Shown here one piece after another: positions 25,109-35,200 of a stretch of 64,000 bases of DNA (the stretch's first letter is position 1; every line of letters starts with the position of its first letter). This DNA is from Candidatus Methanoperedens sp. (lineage in GTDB: Archaea > Halobacteriota > Methanosarcinia > Methanosarcinales > Methanoperedenaceae), in contig JAPMTY010000007.1 of the NCBI GenBank assembly GCA_026552835.1, forward strand, positions 1-64,000. Reading direction: 5' to 3'. The translations under genes and the position numbers were made by a program. The notes beneath the pieces were generated by a model. It worked only from the letters and a program-made list of their open reading frames with translations. It did not search any database and was not told where the DNA came from.

Positions 25109-25117
25109 TGATAAACT
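25109..25117 (+). promoter_or_regulatory. extended -10 promoter of the endolysin gene
   Basis: The sequence TGATAAACT (within CTTGATAAACTGG) is 21 bases before the ATG at 25139, and a ribosome-binding site GGAGG (25130-25134) lies between. The same 9-mer recurs at 39093. Confidence 0.4.
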
Positions 25118-25138
25118 GGTGTTTGGAATGGAGGTTCC

Positions 25139-25570
25139 ATGACTTACTCTGTAATTATCGCCGCAGCGGCAAAAGCGGCCAAGGTCTCTAGTGTTCTTTT
25201 ATACGCGATTTGTCAGTACGAATCCAGGGACTTTTCAGTTGACTACTCAAAATATGACAATGGAAGTCCCAGCTACTCAGTTTGCCAGGTAAAAGAGGAT
25301 ACAGCTAGGATGCTTGGCTTCAAGGGCAAAGCCAGCGAACTCAGGAACGCCAAAGTTGGCATCAAGTACGCCGCCCTGTATTTGAGGTACCAAGAGGATC
25401 GGTACGGCGATGACTGGTGCAAGATAACCGCCGCCTACAACGCTGGTTCCTTCAATGAGAGCAAAAAACTGCCTGGGAAGCCACGAAATCTGAAATACGT
25501 GCGAAGGGTCCAGAAACAGCTTGATGACGAATACAAGTCTAAGCTATCATGTGAGACAAATGGCAATTGA
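25139..25570 (+). CDS. lytic transglycosylase-type endolysin
   Basis: A 143-residue lysozyme-like SLT protein. The catalytic Glu is in ICQYESRDF (E28), then SYSVCQVKEDTARMLGF is the typical G/S-L-x-Q region, and AAYNAGS (about residue 100) the conserved AYNxG motif. No signal peptide or membrane segment is present, so it needs a holin to reach the cell wall. It would cleave peptidoglycan at lysis. It overlaps the exonuclease gene by 11 bases. Confidence 0.8.
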   Translation: MTYSVIIAAAAKAAKVSSVLLYAICQYESRDFSVDYSKYDNGSPSYSVCQVKEDTARMLGFKGKASELRNAKVGIKYAALYLRYQEDRYGDDWCKITAAYNAGSFNESKKLPGKPRNLKYVRRVQKQLDDEYKSKLSCETNGN

Positions 25571-26105
25571 AGTCTTTACCTCGTTAGACCTGGAAATGAA
25601 TCAGCCTAGCAGGCGCATCATCCAAATTGGTGCCTGCGTAGGAAACATCAAGACTGGCACCATCTTTGAAAAACTGTCGGTTTTCGTTAATCCTCTTGAG
25701 CACTTGAATCCTGCAATCACGGATCTCACCAAGATCACCCAGCAGGATGTGGATGGTGGCGTGACTCTCGAAGAAGCTTATCGCAAGCTTCAGAAAATGC
25801 ACGAGAATTACAGCGCCTTCGTAAATCCGATCACATGGGGCGGCGGAGACTCCAGAGAGCTTCTTGATCAGCTCCAGGCTGACAATCCTCACTTTGAGGG
25901 TTGGTGTTTTGGTCGAAGGCATATTGATGTCAAAACCCTATTCGTCTCTTGGCGATTCGCACGTGGAGAGCCTATCCAGGGCGGACTGGCTCGCAGCATG
26001 ATCAAGCTAGGTCTCAAATTCGATGGCCAAAAACATGACGGATGTGATGACGCAGTGAACACCTTCAAGATGTTCTGCGCCATGCTCAAGAAATTCAGAG
26101 AGTAG
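25560..26105 (+). CDS. DnaQ-like (DEDDh) 3'-5' exonuclease
   Basis: A 181-residue protein with FTSLDLEMN (D10, E12, ExoI motif), a middle region TWGGGDSRELLDQL, and KHDGCDDAVNTFK (ExoIII motif with His and Asp). It would degrade or proofread nucleic acid, or act as an oligoribonuclease. ATG 25560 (MAIEVFTSLD) is chosen because the earlier in-frame start lies far inside the endolysin gene. The neighbouring gene follows by one base. Confidence 0.8.
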   Translation: MAIEVFTSLDLEMNQPSRRIIQIGACVGNIKTGTIFEKLSVFVNPLEHLNPAITDLTKITQQDVDGGVTLEEAYRKLQKMHENYSAFVNPITWGGGDSRELLDQLQADNPHFEGWCFGRRHIDVKTLFVSWRFARGEPIQGGLARSMIKLGLKFDGQKHDGCDDAVNTFKMFCAMLKKFRE

Positions 26106-26106
26106 T

Positions 26107-26721
26107 ATGTCCAAGCTAAAGCACTATGTTGACCGATTCCTCACGTGGCCCCTTCCGAAAAGCGTGTGCTCAGACCTGTGTGCCACGATGCGGGACTATC
26201 CGCACCGTACTGGAACGACACTGTTGACTGCCACAGAAGCCGAGGAAATGTTCAAGCACGTGCTCGAAACAGAGGTTCCTGAAGACGAAAGACTGCTTCG
26301 CCATTGGTACGAAGATAGAGACTTTCCAGAAGTAAAGGACGGCAACGACGGTGTTCTGGGTTACGTGCCCAACCCAGCCGACAGGAAGCGTCTGATCGAA
26401 CGCCACAACAAGCTTGTGGACTACGTTCTTGAGAACTTCACCCCCAAGAAACTTACACCTTTACCGATCAACCCTGCGCTCCTAGCCGAGCTTCCACCAG
26501 AAGAGGAAGAAGACGATTTTGCTGCGATATGCAAGCGCTTTTTCACAGACCCGTTGAACTGCCAGTGGTTTGACAAGCTGTTCGACGAGCTTGAAATCAA
26601 CCTATCACAAGCACGCAAGTGGTGTTCTGGAGTCAGCGAGCCTCACCCCAGAATGAAAAAGATCGTGCTAGAAAAAATCGCCGCTTTAAAGGGTAAAGTG
26701 GATCATAGCAATGGGGACTAG
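26107..26721 (+). CDS. hypothetical protein
   Basis: A 204-residue unknown protein. The N-terminus (HYVDRFLTWPLPKSVCSDLC) looks like a family I have seen in large phages without a known function. The last 50 residues (INLSQARKWCSGVSEPHPRMKKIV) resemble a small helix-turn-helix of the repressor type. The acidic run PPEEEEDDF separates the two parts. Confidence 0.65.
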   Translation: MSKLKHYVDRFLTWPLPKSVCSDLCATMRDYPHRTGTTLLTATEAEEMFKHVLETEVPEDERLLRHWYEDRDFPEVKDGNDGVLGYVPNPADRKRLIERHNKLVDYVLENFTPKKLTPLPINPALLAELPPEEEEDDFAAICKRFFTDPLNCQWFDKLFDELEINLSQARKWCSGVSEPHPRMKKIVLEKIAALKGKVDHSNGD

Positions 26722-26940
26722 ATGAAGACCCATTTCATCAACGACTATCATGACAGAACCCCGTGCGGACTCCTGTGGAGGACCAAGCGAGGCAAGTTCA
26801 CGACAGTCGAATACGCCGTCACAGATGATGCAGAGGCCTGCCGCAGATGCTTGGCTTTCATCAAGCGCGAGAAAGAAATGCGGAAGTTCGTTAGACGAAT
26901 ATTCTCAGAGGCTAAGCACGATCAAGGGCGAACAGAATAA
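26722..26940 (+). CDS. small hypothetical protein with Cys motif
   Basis: A 72-residue unknown protein that directly follows the upstream stop. It contains TPCGLLW and ACRRCLAF, a possible zinc site made of three Cys and a His. Its end overlaps the convergent minus-strand gene by 29 bases. Confidence 0.6.
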   Translation: MKTHFINDYHDRTPCGLLWRTKRGKFTTVEYAVTDDAEACRRCLAFIKREKEMRKFVRRIFSEAKHDQGRTE

Positions 26941-27337
26941 TCTGACCAATGAACTCTAGATTGAGCTTGTAGGTGCTTTTAATGCCAACCGTGTGACTTT
27001 CCCTTGTCACCTTAGCGTTCGTGATAAGGGCGATGTCTTCGCCACTTTGCCTGTCCTGAATTCGGATAGAAATGTATGGAGAAGCGGCGATGTCCGTAAA
27101 CAGCGGACGCATGTTCTTGCCCTGTAGACCGCCAGAGTTTTTCACTCTGAGACCGTTGATACTACCTCTAACCATCGCTTTCGTGGTCGCGATTTCCTGT
27201 GGCCATGGAGAGTCGATGCCGTAGATCTCAGCTTCACCGTAATCCACGCTGAGATTAAGCCCCTGCACTTCGTTGTAGACTTTGTTGTTGATGTACAACT
27301 TGATGTGTGCGCCTGTGAGAATCAGTGTTTGTGCCAT
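26912..27337 (-). CDS. tail tube-fold-like virion protein
   Basis: A 141-residue beta-rich protein (GAHIKLYINNKVYNEVQGLNLSVDYGEAEIYGIDSPWPQEI) of a kind annotated as structural in large myophages. The pattern is compatible with the tail-tube/XkdM fold, but position after the baseplate J gene would be unusual for the main tube protein. It could be a baseplate or tail-terminator component. It is coupled to the upstream gene by a one-base overlap of stop and start. Confidence 0.5.
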   Translation of the reverse strand: MAQTLILTGAHIKLYINNKVYNEVQGLNLSVDYGEAEIYGIDSPWPQEIATTKAMVRGSINGLRVKNSGGLQGKNMRPLFTDIAASPYISIRIQDRQSGEDIALITNAKVTRESHTVGIKSTYKLNLEFIGQIILFALDRA

Positions 27338-29226
27338 TATTCACCCCAAATAACTGGGTTTTCCGAGAATTGGGTTCCCCATTTCCCGAGACCGATATCG
27401 GATGGATACAGGATCGTGAACACAATGTTGATGCCAGTCGCAGCAACGCTGTTGATCAAATCCTGGGCATAAATTCTGCCACTCACAACATCCGTGATGT
27501 AGAACTCGAAGTCGGTTCCATCTCTGGAGGGACTGACAGGAGCCTTCTGAGCCACAAACGCAACGTCTGTTCCCTCTGGATGCAACGTCTTGATCGTGTA
27601 TGATGGGCTGATGAGAAGCGTGTTGTTTGATGGCCTAGAAATGTATGGAACTGGACCCTCTTGTTCCTGAGTGCCATATCCAAAGATAAGATAGCCTTGT
27701 TCGTCTGGGAACTGCGAAGAGTCAACCACGGAGAACACCCTGGACATGGTTCCATCCAAGTCCTGAGCTAGCAACGTTCCGATCTCACTAACCGTGAATG
27801 GCTGAGACAGATCGAACATGTATGGGCCTTCCTGGTCTGGCTCGACAGACTGAGGGTCGCCTTGAGGCCCGCTTGCAACGATGCTGCCAATGCCCGTGAA
27901 GGTCATAGTAAGTGTAAGAGAGGTAGAATCGTTGAATACACTCAACACTCCGTCTCCGACCGTGGCATCCAATCCAGACACCGCATTGATTGCGGCAGCA
28001 AGATTGACGATCGTGTCCTGCGCAGTAGCGCCAATGGCAAAGTCAGAATCTGCAACAAAAGTATTTACTGTCGTTACGGAAAACTGATCTCCTATGGAAG
28101 CATTGCTGCTAAAGGTGAACGTGCCCTGTGGAGCATAATGTAAATGGGCAGATCCGATGCGATCACGGCGAATGACTTTGGTAGCTGCTGGGAGGAAAAT
28201 CTGGAGCACTCTTCCTTGCGTCTGATATACGGCAGCATAGGAAGTACGGCTCGCAACAGTCTTTCTGACTGGATTAAAGAAGAGAACTGCGGTAGCGGTT
28301 CCCTGTACAATCACACCAGAAGTGCCGATTGGATTCTCAATTTCAAAGTAGGATTCATTCACCAATCCGCCAACGGACGCTGTAATGGTGTAACTTCCTT
28401 CATTGGTAGACGAAGCAAAGCCGCCACCGAAAATGTTGACGTAGTTCCCTGGGCTGACCTTGCCAAGCTGTGGGTTTGCACCGCCAGACCAAGTGAATCG
28501 GATGATGCCGCCTGGTCTTAGGCTCAGAGTCCATTGCGTAGTTCCGTTGCCGCCAGCCGCTACAGGAGCATCAAACTTGAGTTCGTTCTGAGCCCTACCA
28601 CCACGAACAGTGACAGACGAGATTGGGCCGATAGTGTCGCTTAGAATCTCAACGAATGGGCCGTTACCATCGTCCTTGGCAATTGCGGTGCCGCTGAAAC
28701 CAAGAGTACGAAGGTTCTTAGTAATGGCGTCAGCCACTTCCTGAGCAGTGGCCGCTGCAATACTAGCAAATTCGTTGGTGTGAAAAGTGATCGGAACCGT
28801 ATTGGCTTCGTCGAAGTTAATGATCAGCTGGTCGCCATCGACTAGATTGTAAGGTTCAACCTGCCTAGACTGGTTACTAGCACGAACGAATTCATCGCCG
28901 AAAATGGCGTCCAAAAGTTCGTTGATCAAATCTCTGACCTGCTTTCTGTTCTTTACTCCAATACCGATCTGGCGGAAAACGTCGTCCGAGAGACCGACAG
29001 CTGGAGGTCTTACGATGCCGAATTCAGCTAGACGCTCGTCTAGGTAGACATCGCCAGCCGTAGCAATGTAAAGCTGATCATTCACTGCACGAACGTTGTT
29101 GACCAGATAGGACGAGGGACCAGCAGCCAGTGCAGTTAGCACGGCGTCTACGTTCTTTCCCCTCAAGTAAGGGTTCAAGTACGATCTAAGTCGTTTGTAT
29201 TCCTGTTCCGTAGTAGTTACAGGCAT
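27337..29226 (-). CDS. baseplate/tail structural protein
   Basis: A 629-residue protein directly after the J-like gene, where a wedge protein (gp7 or tail protein I-like) is expected. The N-terminus is helical (TEQEYKRLRSYLNPYLRGKNVDAVL) and the rest is beta sequence with SNQSRQVEPYNLVDGDQLIINFDE and repeated small beta modules. I do not recognise a named domain. Its size and place make a structural role likely. Confidence 0.65.
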   Translation of the reverse strand: MPVTTTEQEYKRLRSYLNPYLRGKNVDAVLTALAAGPSSYLVNNVRAVNDQLYIATAGDVYLDERLAEFGIVRPPAVGLSDDVFRQIGIGVKNRKQVRDLINELLDAIFGDEFVRASNQSRQVEPYNLVDGDQLIINFDEANTVPITFHTNEFASIAAATAQEVADAITKNLRTLGFSGTAIAKDDGNGPFVEILSDTIGPISSVTVRGGRAQNELKFDAPVAAGGNGTTQWTLSLRPGGIIRFTWSGGANPQLGKVSPGNYVNIFGGGFASSTNEGSYTITASVGGLVNESYFEIENPIGTSGVIVQGTATAVLFFNPVRKTVASRTSYAAVYQTQGRVLQIFLPAATKVIRRDRIGSAHLHYAPQGTFTFSSNASIGDQFSVTTVNTFVADSDFAIGATAQDTIVNLAAAINAVSGLDATVGDGVLSVFNDSTSLTLTMTFTGIGSIVASGPQGDPQSVEPDQEGPYMFDLSQPFTVSEIGTLLAQDLDGTMSRVFSVVDSSQFPDEQGYLIFGYGTQEQEGPVPYISRPSNNTLLISPSYTIKTLHPEGTDVAFVAQKAPVSPSRDGTDFEFYITDVVSGRIYAQDLINSVAATGINIVFTILYPSDIGLGKWGTQFSENPVIWGE

Positions 29227-29228
29227 CG

Positions 29229-32200
29229 TTAATTACCAATCTGGTTGACAGAGATGTCCAGCGTAGGATCAATGATTCTGGCTTTTTCACCTGGAGCCAA
29301 GAAGATCAGGTCGTGGGTAGAATCGAACTGAGGACTGTCGATTGCCACAGACTGAACGCCTGGGACCGCGCGAGCGGCGCTGATGATCGAGCTAATGTCG
29401 ATTGACACGCCGACATCATTGGAATTGATCAGGGCAGCGACGCTGCTTCTGACTTGCTGAGAAACGGTGTTGAATGGGGCACCAGTGAGAAGTCTGATAT
29501 CGACCGATACCTGAATGCGCTTGTCCAGAGGTTCGCGAATGAATATGTCTGCGCCCGCTGCGCCCACGCCTGGATAAGTGACAGGATCTCTTGGGTCGCC
29601 GTACACGATTCTGTTAGCTTCTGCGATTAGGCCAGTATTGTATCTGTAACTATCCAGGCCGTTTCTTAGAACGGTCGAGAAGTTCAGCTTACCTAGCGAG
29701 GTCATCTGTACGCCAGCCGATTCGTTGATCTTCTCGTACTGGTTATTGGTGTCGAACAATAGTTCGTTACGCAGAGGAGCGCCTGGCTGAGCAGCCGATA
29801 GGAACACCTTCTTGTATCCAGAGTATGGAACGCCTTCCTGTACATACACAGCGGTTTCGTTGCCGTTCAAACTCACATTTGTAGCATTGGCTAGGTTGGT
29901 GCCGATTACCAAATGATCTTTGTCAAGAACTTGGATAACCGTGTAAGTCCCAGCATTATTTGCGCCAAGAATCGTTCCAGCAATGGTGAATAGGTCGCCT
30001 GCGACCGTAGCGTCGTATTCCCAGAACTGCATCTGGGGTCTATGGCACTGCAGTACACCGCCAGAGACTAGAACAGTTGAATCATTGACTGCGAGTGGGT
30101 TGATGCACTCTAAGAACGTTCTGCGGCCTTCCTGGGAAACCTGAACGCTAAATGGCGAAGGAACGTTGAAGTTCGCTGGATCGTCAGTTTCGATGAAATC
30201 AACCGTAGTAACAGTCGTAACCGCACCAGAAAAGGTTGCGGTCAAGACACCAGGAGCACCTGTGTTGATGGCTGTTGCAAGTTTGGAAGCCACAGTAGCT
30301 GCGTTATCGCCGCTCAAGATAGGAACTGTGATACCAGTACGACCTACGATTGGTCCTGGATCGCTGTTTGAGCCGTTCACGTCAAACCAAACATAGTACT
30401 TACTGACGTTACCTGCGCCGTTAATCAAGAAGTACTTGCCAGCACCGCCAATGGTGAATTGGGCACCCGTTGGAACTGTGAGATTAGAAATCTGTTGCAG
30501 CTTAACGCCAGAACGAATAACCATGAAATCACCACGGTTTGCGGCATTAAAATCGGTACCAAATGTAACTACGTCACCCACATTTGCGTTTTCGAGCGTC
30601 GGTTCGGTTCCAACGCCGTTCCAGTTCAAGTATGCGGTATGATTCGTAGCATTGACCTTGAAAGAAGTTGTCGCGTCAAAGCCTAGGCTGATTGAGTTAT
30701 ATGGAAGCGTGACTTCCTCTTCGATAACGTTGGAGTTTTCTATCCAGATGCTGTCGTTATATCTACGAATGACCCTGAATCGGCCACGATTAAGGACAGA
30801 GAATGGAGCATCAAAGGTAACGGTGTCACCTTCAGAAACTTCGCTTGAAGCGGTGAAATCACCAGCCGAGAAACTGTCGCCAGTTAAGTTGGCGTTGTCC
30901 ACCGTAACCACTGCCGAACCAGAGTACGAGGTTGGAATTGCAGGACCGCCTTCTGCGGCAGCTGCCGTGGAGGTTACAATGACATCGTTACCAGAGACAG
31001 TAGCGCTGAAACCAGCTAGGGTGCCAACCGTTGCGGCAAAGTTAGCTTCAGATGCTGCTTGAGAGCCACCAATCAAGAATTGGTTTGGTCCTGCTGGACC
31101 TGGAGAAACAGCCGTCAAAGTCGTAGCTCCAATGGTGAACTGATCGCCGTTGGTCAAGTTGCCAGAAAATGTGAAGGTGCTGTGCGAGAACGCATTCACG
31201 GCATCTGGGTTTAGAACCTGAACGATTCTGCCATTGTCGGAGACACCAGTAACCAAGAAAGTGCCGTTGTTCTCAGGACTTGTCATACCAGCTACAGTGA
31301 ATAGGTCGCCGATAGAAAGCTCTGTGAAGTTGGCAACGCCAGTTAGGAGGACGTACTGCGAGTCGCTGCTGTTCAGAACCTTAGCAACGTTGAGTGTTCC
31401 ACCACCGCTGTCATTGAAGTTCAAGGAAGACTTCAAGAAGGCTGGACTTGAACCAACGCCATCCCAACTGACGCAGACGAGGGAGCCCTGCTTTTCAACT
31501 CTGAAGTTTCGGCCACGTGTTCTGACGTGGTGTCTTGGCTTGCCAAGGTAACGCTGAGTGAGAGTTCTGCCAGCCAAAGTAATCGTGGATTGGCCTGTCG
31601 TTGGCGTATTGCCGACAATCGAGACGCTGCTATTGGAAGAGAATTGGGTGATTTTCTTCTGAGACATCGAAGCCTGAAGCCTGAACCATTGATCACTGTG
31701 GACGCCCTGAGAAGACACTCTATCGACCGAAACGGTCATATAAGTGTTGTCTAGTCTTGCTGCCGAGTCCAAGATAGGAACTTCGTATTCGTTTCCTAGA
31801 CCGCCGATGACCTGGATAGCTCCAGAGCTTCCCAGAATCTGAGTCGTCAACATAAGCCTCATGGCACGATCAACCACTTCCACATTGCCAAGAGTAGTGA
31901 AGCCAGTGACAGCTAGAATGGAGATGAACCTGCGAACCTGATCTGGGGTTGTAGGAATGATTCTAACTTCTTCGCCGTTATTGAAGGCGTAGCCCACATC
32001 TGTTGGAAGCGAAAGAGGGTTCTTAAAGACGAACTGTGGCGAACCAGACAGATTGCTAGAAGCTAACCAGTTGATGCCATCTAGGAGAGAAACGCTTTCA
32101 TATGTGAAGCCGCTATCCTCGAAAGTACTTAGGACGATTACACCTGCGCCTGATGTACCACCGTCGTTAACCAAAGTAGCAGAGAAGTAGTTGGACAAAT

Positions 32201-35200
32201 TTGCAGCTACATACGCTTGGATCTGTGCGGCAGTCGTTGGACTATTGTTGTAAAGAGTGATCGCTCCGTTGACGCCAGTGCCTTTGTTGGTCTCTGCCAC
32301 GGCCACGCCATTTGGTCTCTGAACAGAGAATGCCGTGGCGGTAGGAGTGAATCCTACTTCGGTAGAAACTCTGAAGGTGCCATCGTTGGCTGGATCAAAC
32401 TCGGTCTGAGTTGTGATGTTGACGTATTCACCGCCCGACAAACTCATGTTTGGGTTAGTGCCGATACCATTCCAGGTATAGGTAACTTGATCGATACCCG
32501 CCGATGGCGTATTTGGAGTGACAGTGATATCCCACTGTGTTGAGGCGTCGATGAAATTGGTTACAGGTGCGCCAGAAGCAAGGTTGATCCTGATTGGAAC
32601 GGTGCTTCCAACCTCAACAGTGCTGCTGATTGGGCTGTTGGCCACTGGAGGGTAAACGTAAGCGACGTTGATCTTTTCGCCGCTTCTGCCCCACTTAGTA
32701 GCCCTATATAGGATGGCTGTCTGTGAAGGAGTTGGCTTGAGAACCTTTTTAGCCCTCATCCACACCTTGAAGTTAGAGAAGTCAAAGTCACCGAATGCAG
32801 AGACGAAGTTGGCCGTGACGCCAGAATCTACGTCGTAGGCGTTGAAGTTGTTTGGATTAGAAACAACGGACGTGTTGGTAACAGCCCTTCGATAGAAAGG
32901 AATCTCGAAGCTCTTATTGCTTGCATCATTGTCCAGAACGACAACCGCCGTGTCGGCACTGCCGAAATCAAGTGGGTTGGCTAGAAAGTAACGATCGGTG
33001 ACTCTGAGCCTGCGCACGTCTGGGTTGAGCGTAATACCGATGGTTGCACCAGCAATGGAGGTTTCCTGAACGAACTCACCGTATGGTTGAGCGTCACGAA
33101 CAGCACCGTATGGATGCAGCATGCCAACTAGTTCGTTAGGATCTCTACCTGAGAGGCTGACGCTTGAAGTGAACGAACTGATGAAACTGTCGATTGGGTC
33201 AGCCGCTGAACCTGCCGCAAACAGAGCGTGCAAGAAGGATGGAAGCTGGCCTTCCTCGTCACCGCTATCGTAGAATGCGAGTAGCGAATCTTTGCTGGTG
33301 CTAATGTCGCCGTTATTGAAGCTGAGCAACTTGCCCTGGCCATCAGCCGTGACAACCATGAGCGATCCCGTCAAATCTAGGGTTTCGGTACTGGCCGACA
33401 GGAACTGTTCTTGGATAACGCTAAACACCAGGCTTTGCGTTTGAGCCTGAAGTTCCTGAGAAATCTGATCAAGAGTCTTACTACCAGACTGAACCCTAAA
33501 CTTCTGTGGGGAAAGAGTGCTTCTCAGAACTACGAAACCGTCTAGGAATAGGAATGCTGGTTGAACGACAGCGGCTGCGTATTCGGAAGCGGTGACCAAT
33601 AGATCAAGCGTGGTACTGGTTACAGCCTGAACCCTACCTTCTAGTCTATTGTTTGGGTCTAACTCTTCAGACCAAATGATGGCGTAATCGCCTGTCTGGA
33701 CATTTGAGAATGCCCCAGACACGCTGGACGTGTATCGAATAATGTTTGTGGATGGCTTAGAAACCGCCAAGTTCGTGTTTGGCCCAACACCAGTTGGAAT
33801 CAACGAGCCTGAATTGTCGATGAGCAACCATAGGTGCGCATCGGCTGACATGGTTACAACACCGCTTGGGATCTGGTTGCTTGAGATCGTTGCCTGCGTC
33901 TGAGAGGTACCAGCGCTTAGCTTATCGCCAGCGACAAGCGGCTCAACCAGTTCAAACTGTGCCGTATTTCTGTCCAGCATGAAGTCGGAAGCTTTACCCT
34001 GAGAAGACAGGCCGATGACGGAAACGAACATGCCCTTCGAGACTAGCGTGGAAGCGCCATCAATTACGACTTGCGCTCTATTGCTTGCGCCAAGGTTACT
34101 CGTGACTTCTAGTTGCTGACCGACGACCGTTACGGTGACACCAGTCAACTTGGCATTAAAAACCTGCGCCCAAGAAGCTAGGGAGTTAGTCGAGGCGACG
34201 CTAGTGTAGAGGTTTGTGGCGATGAAGTCCCCGTCTGTGATGGTGTACGTAATTGCATCCGTTCCGTCCACAGACAGGATCAGGGTATCGCCGTTGGCGA
34301 TGGTTGGAGACCAAAGCTGTTGAGTCTGGCTGAACACAGAAGCAGTCGATCCGTCCTTGCTGAGAGGAACATTGTTCTTGTAAAGGCGAAGGGTCTCAAT
34401 CGTATTTGATGGGAAGCCTACCTGAACAGAGGCATCTCGGCCTGGGCCGCTTGGAACAGTAACCATGATTTCGTCGTTGGTTTCTGCTTTCGCACGAATG
34501 ACGATGAACATGCCGCCGCCAGCAGTTGTAGCCTCGAAACCAAGAGCGGTGTCAGCGTTGATGCTTGCCGTCACCTCAAATGCAGTAGCACCGCCTGGAG
34601 AACGGAAATCATCGGTTGCAAACGTGTGCTGATAGGTAACGCCACCAACCACAACCGCAAGGGTGTCGCCACCAATCAAATCGAATGGAGCAAAAAGAGT
34701 GGTTTGTAGGAACGCCTTGGCCACTGGAGCCTGGCGACCGCCAGTCTGAAGGGCGAAGAACTTTTCGCCACCCAGGGCGCTGTCAACGATCGACTCTAGG
34801 CCTACGCCCGCACTCTTAGCTTCGTAGCCAGTGCCGTCGTCAATGAATACGGTAGCAGAACCGTCAGTGTTAGTCTGGAGAGAGTCGCTGACGATCGTTG
34901 CCTGCTCATCTGATGGTGTAGCGCCGATCAGGGCAGACTTTACAGCCGTAGCTGTTCCGAGACCACTAGAAGCTTTTGCTCTCTTGATTCGGACGCGTAG
35001 CTGATCGTCGGTTTCGCTGTCAGCGCCAGTCGTGAATGGAAGTGGGTTGGTAACTGCCGCACCTGAGAATGGAGAGCTTGCGAACGACTTGATCGACCCA
35101 GCTGGGACATTGCCAGAAGCGCCTGGGGTCAGAGCGCTGACCTGGACGTTATCGACCCGTGTTTCACCATCAAGGATAACGGCTGCCGTAGTGACAGTGT

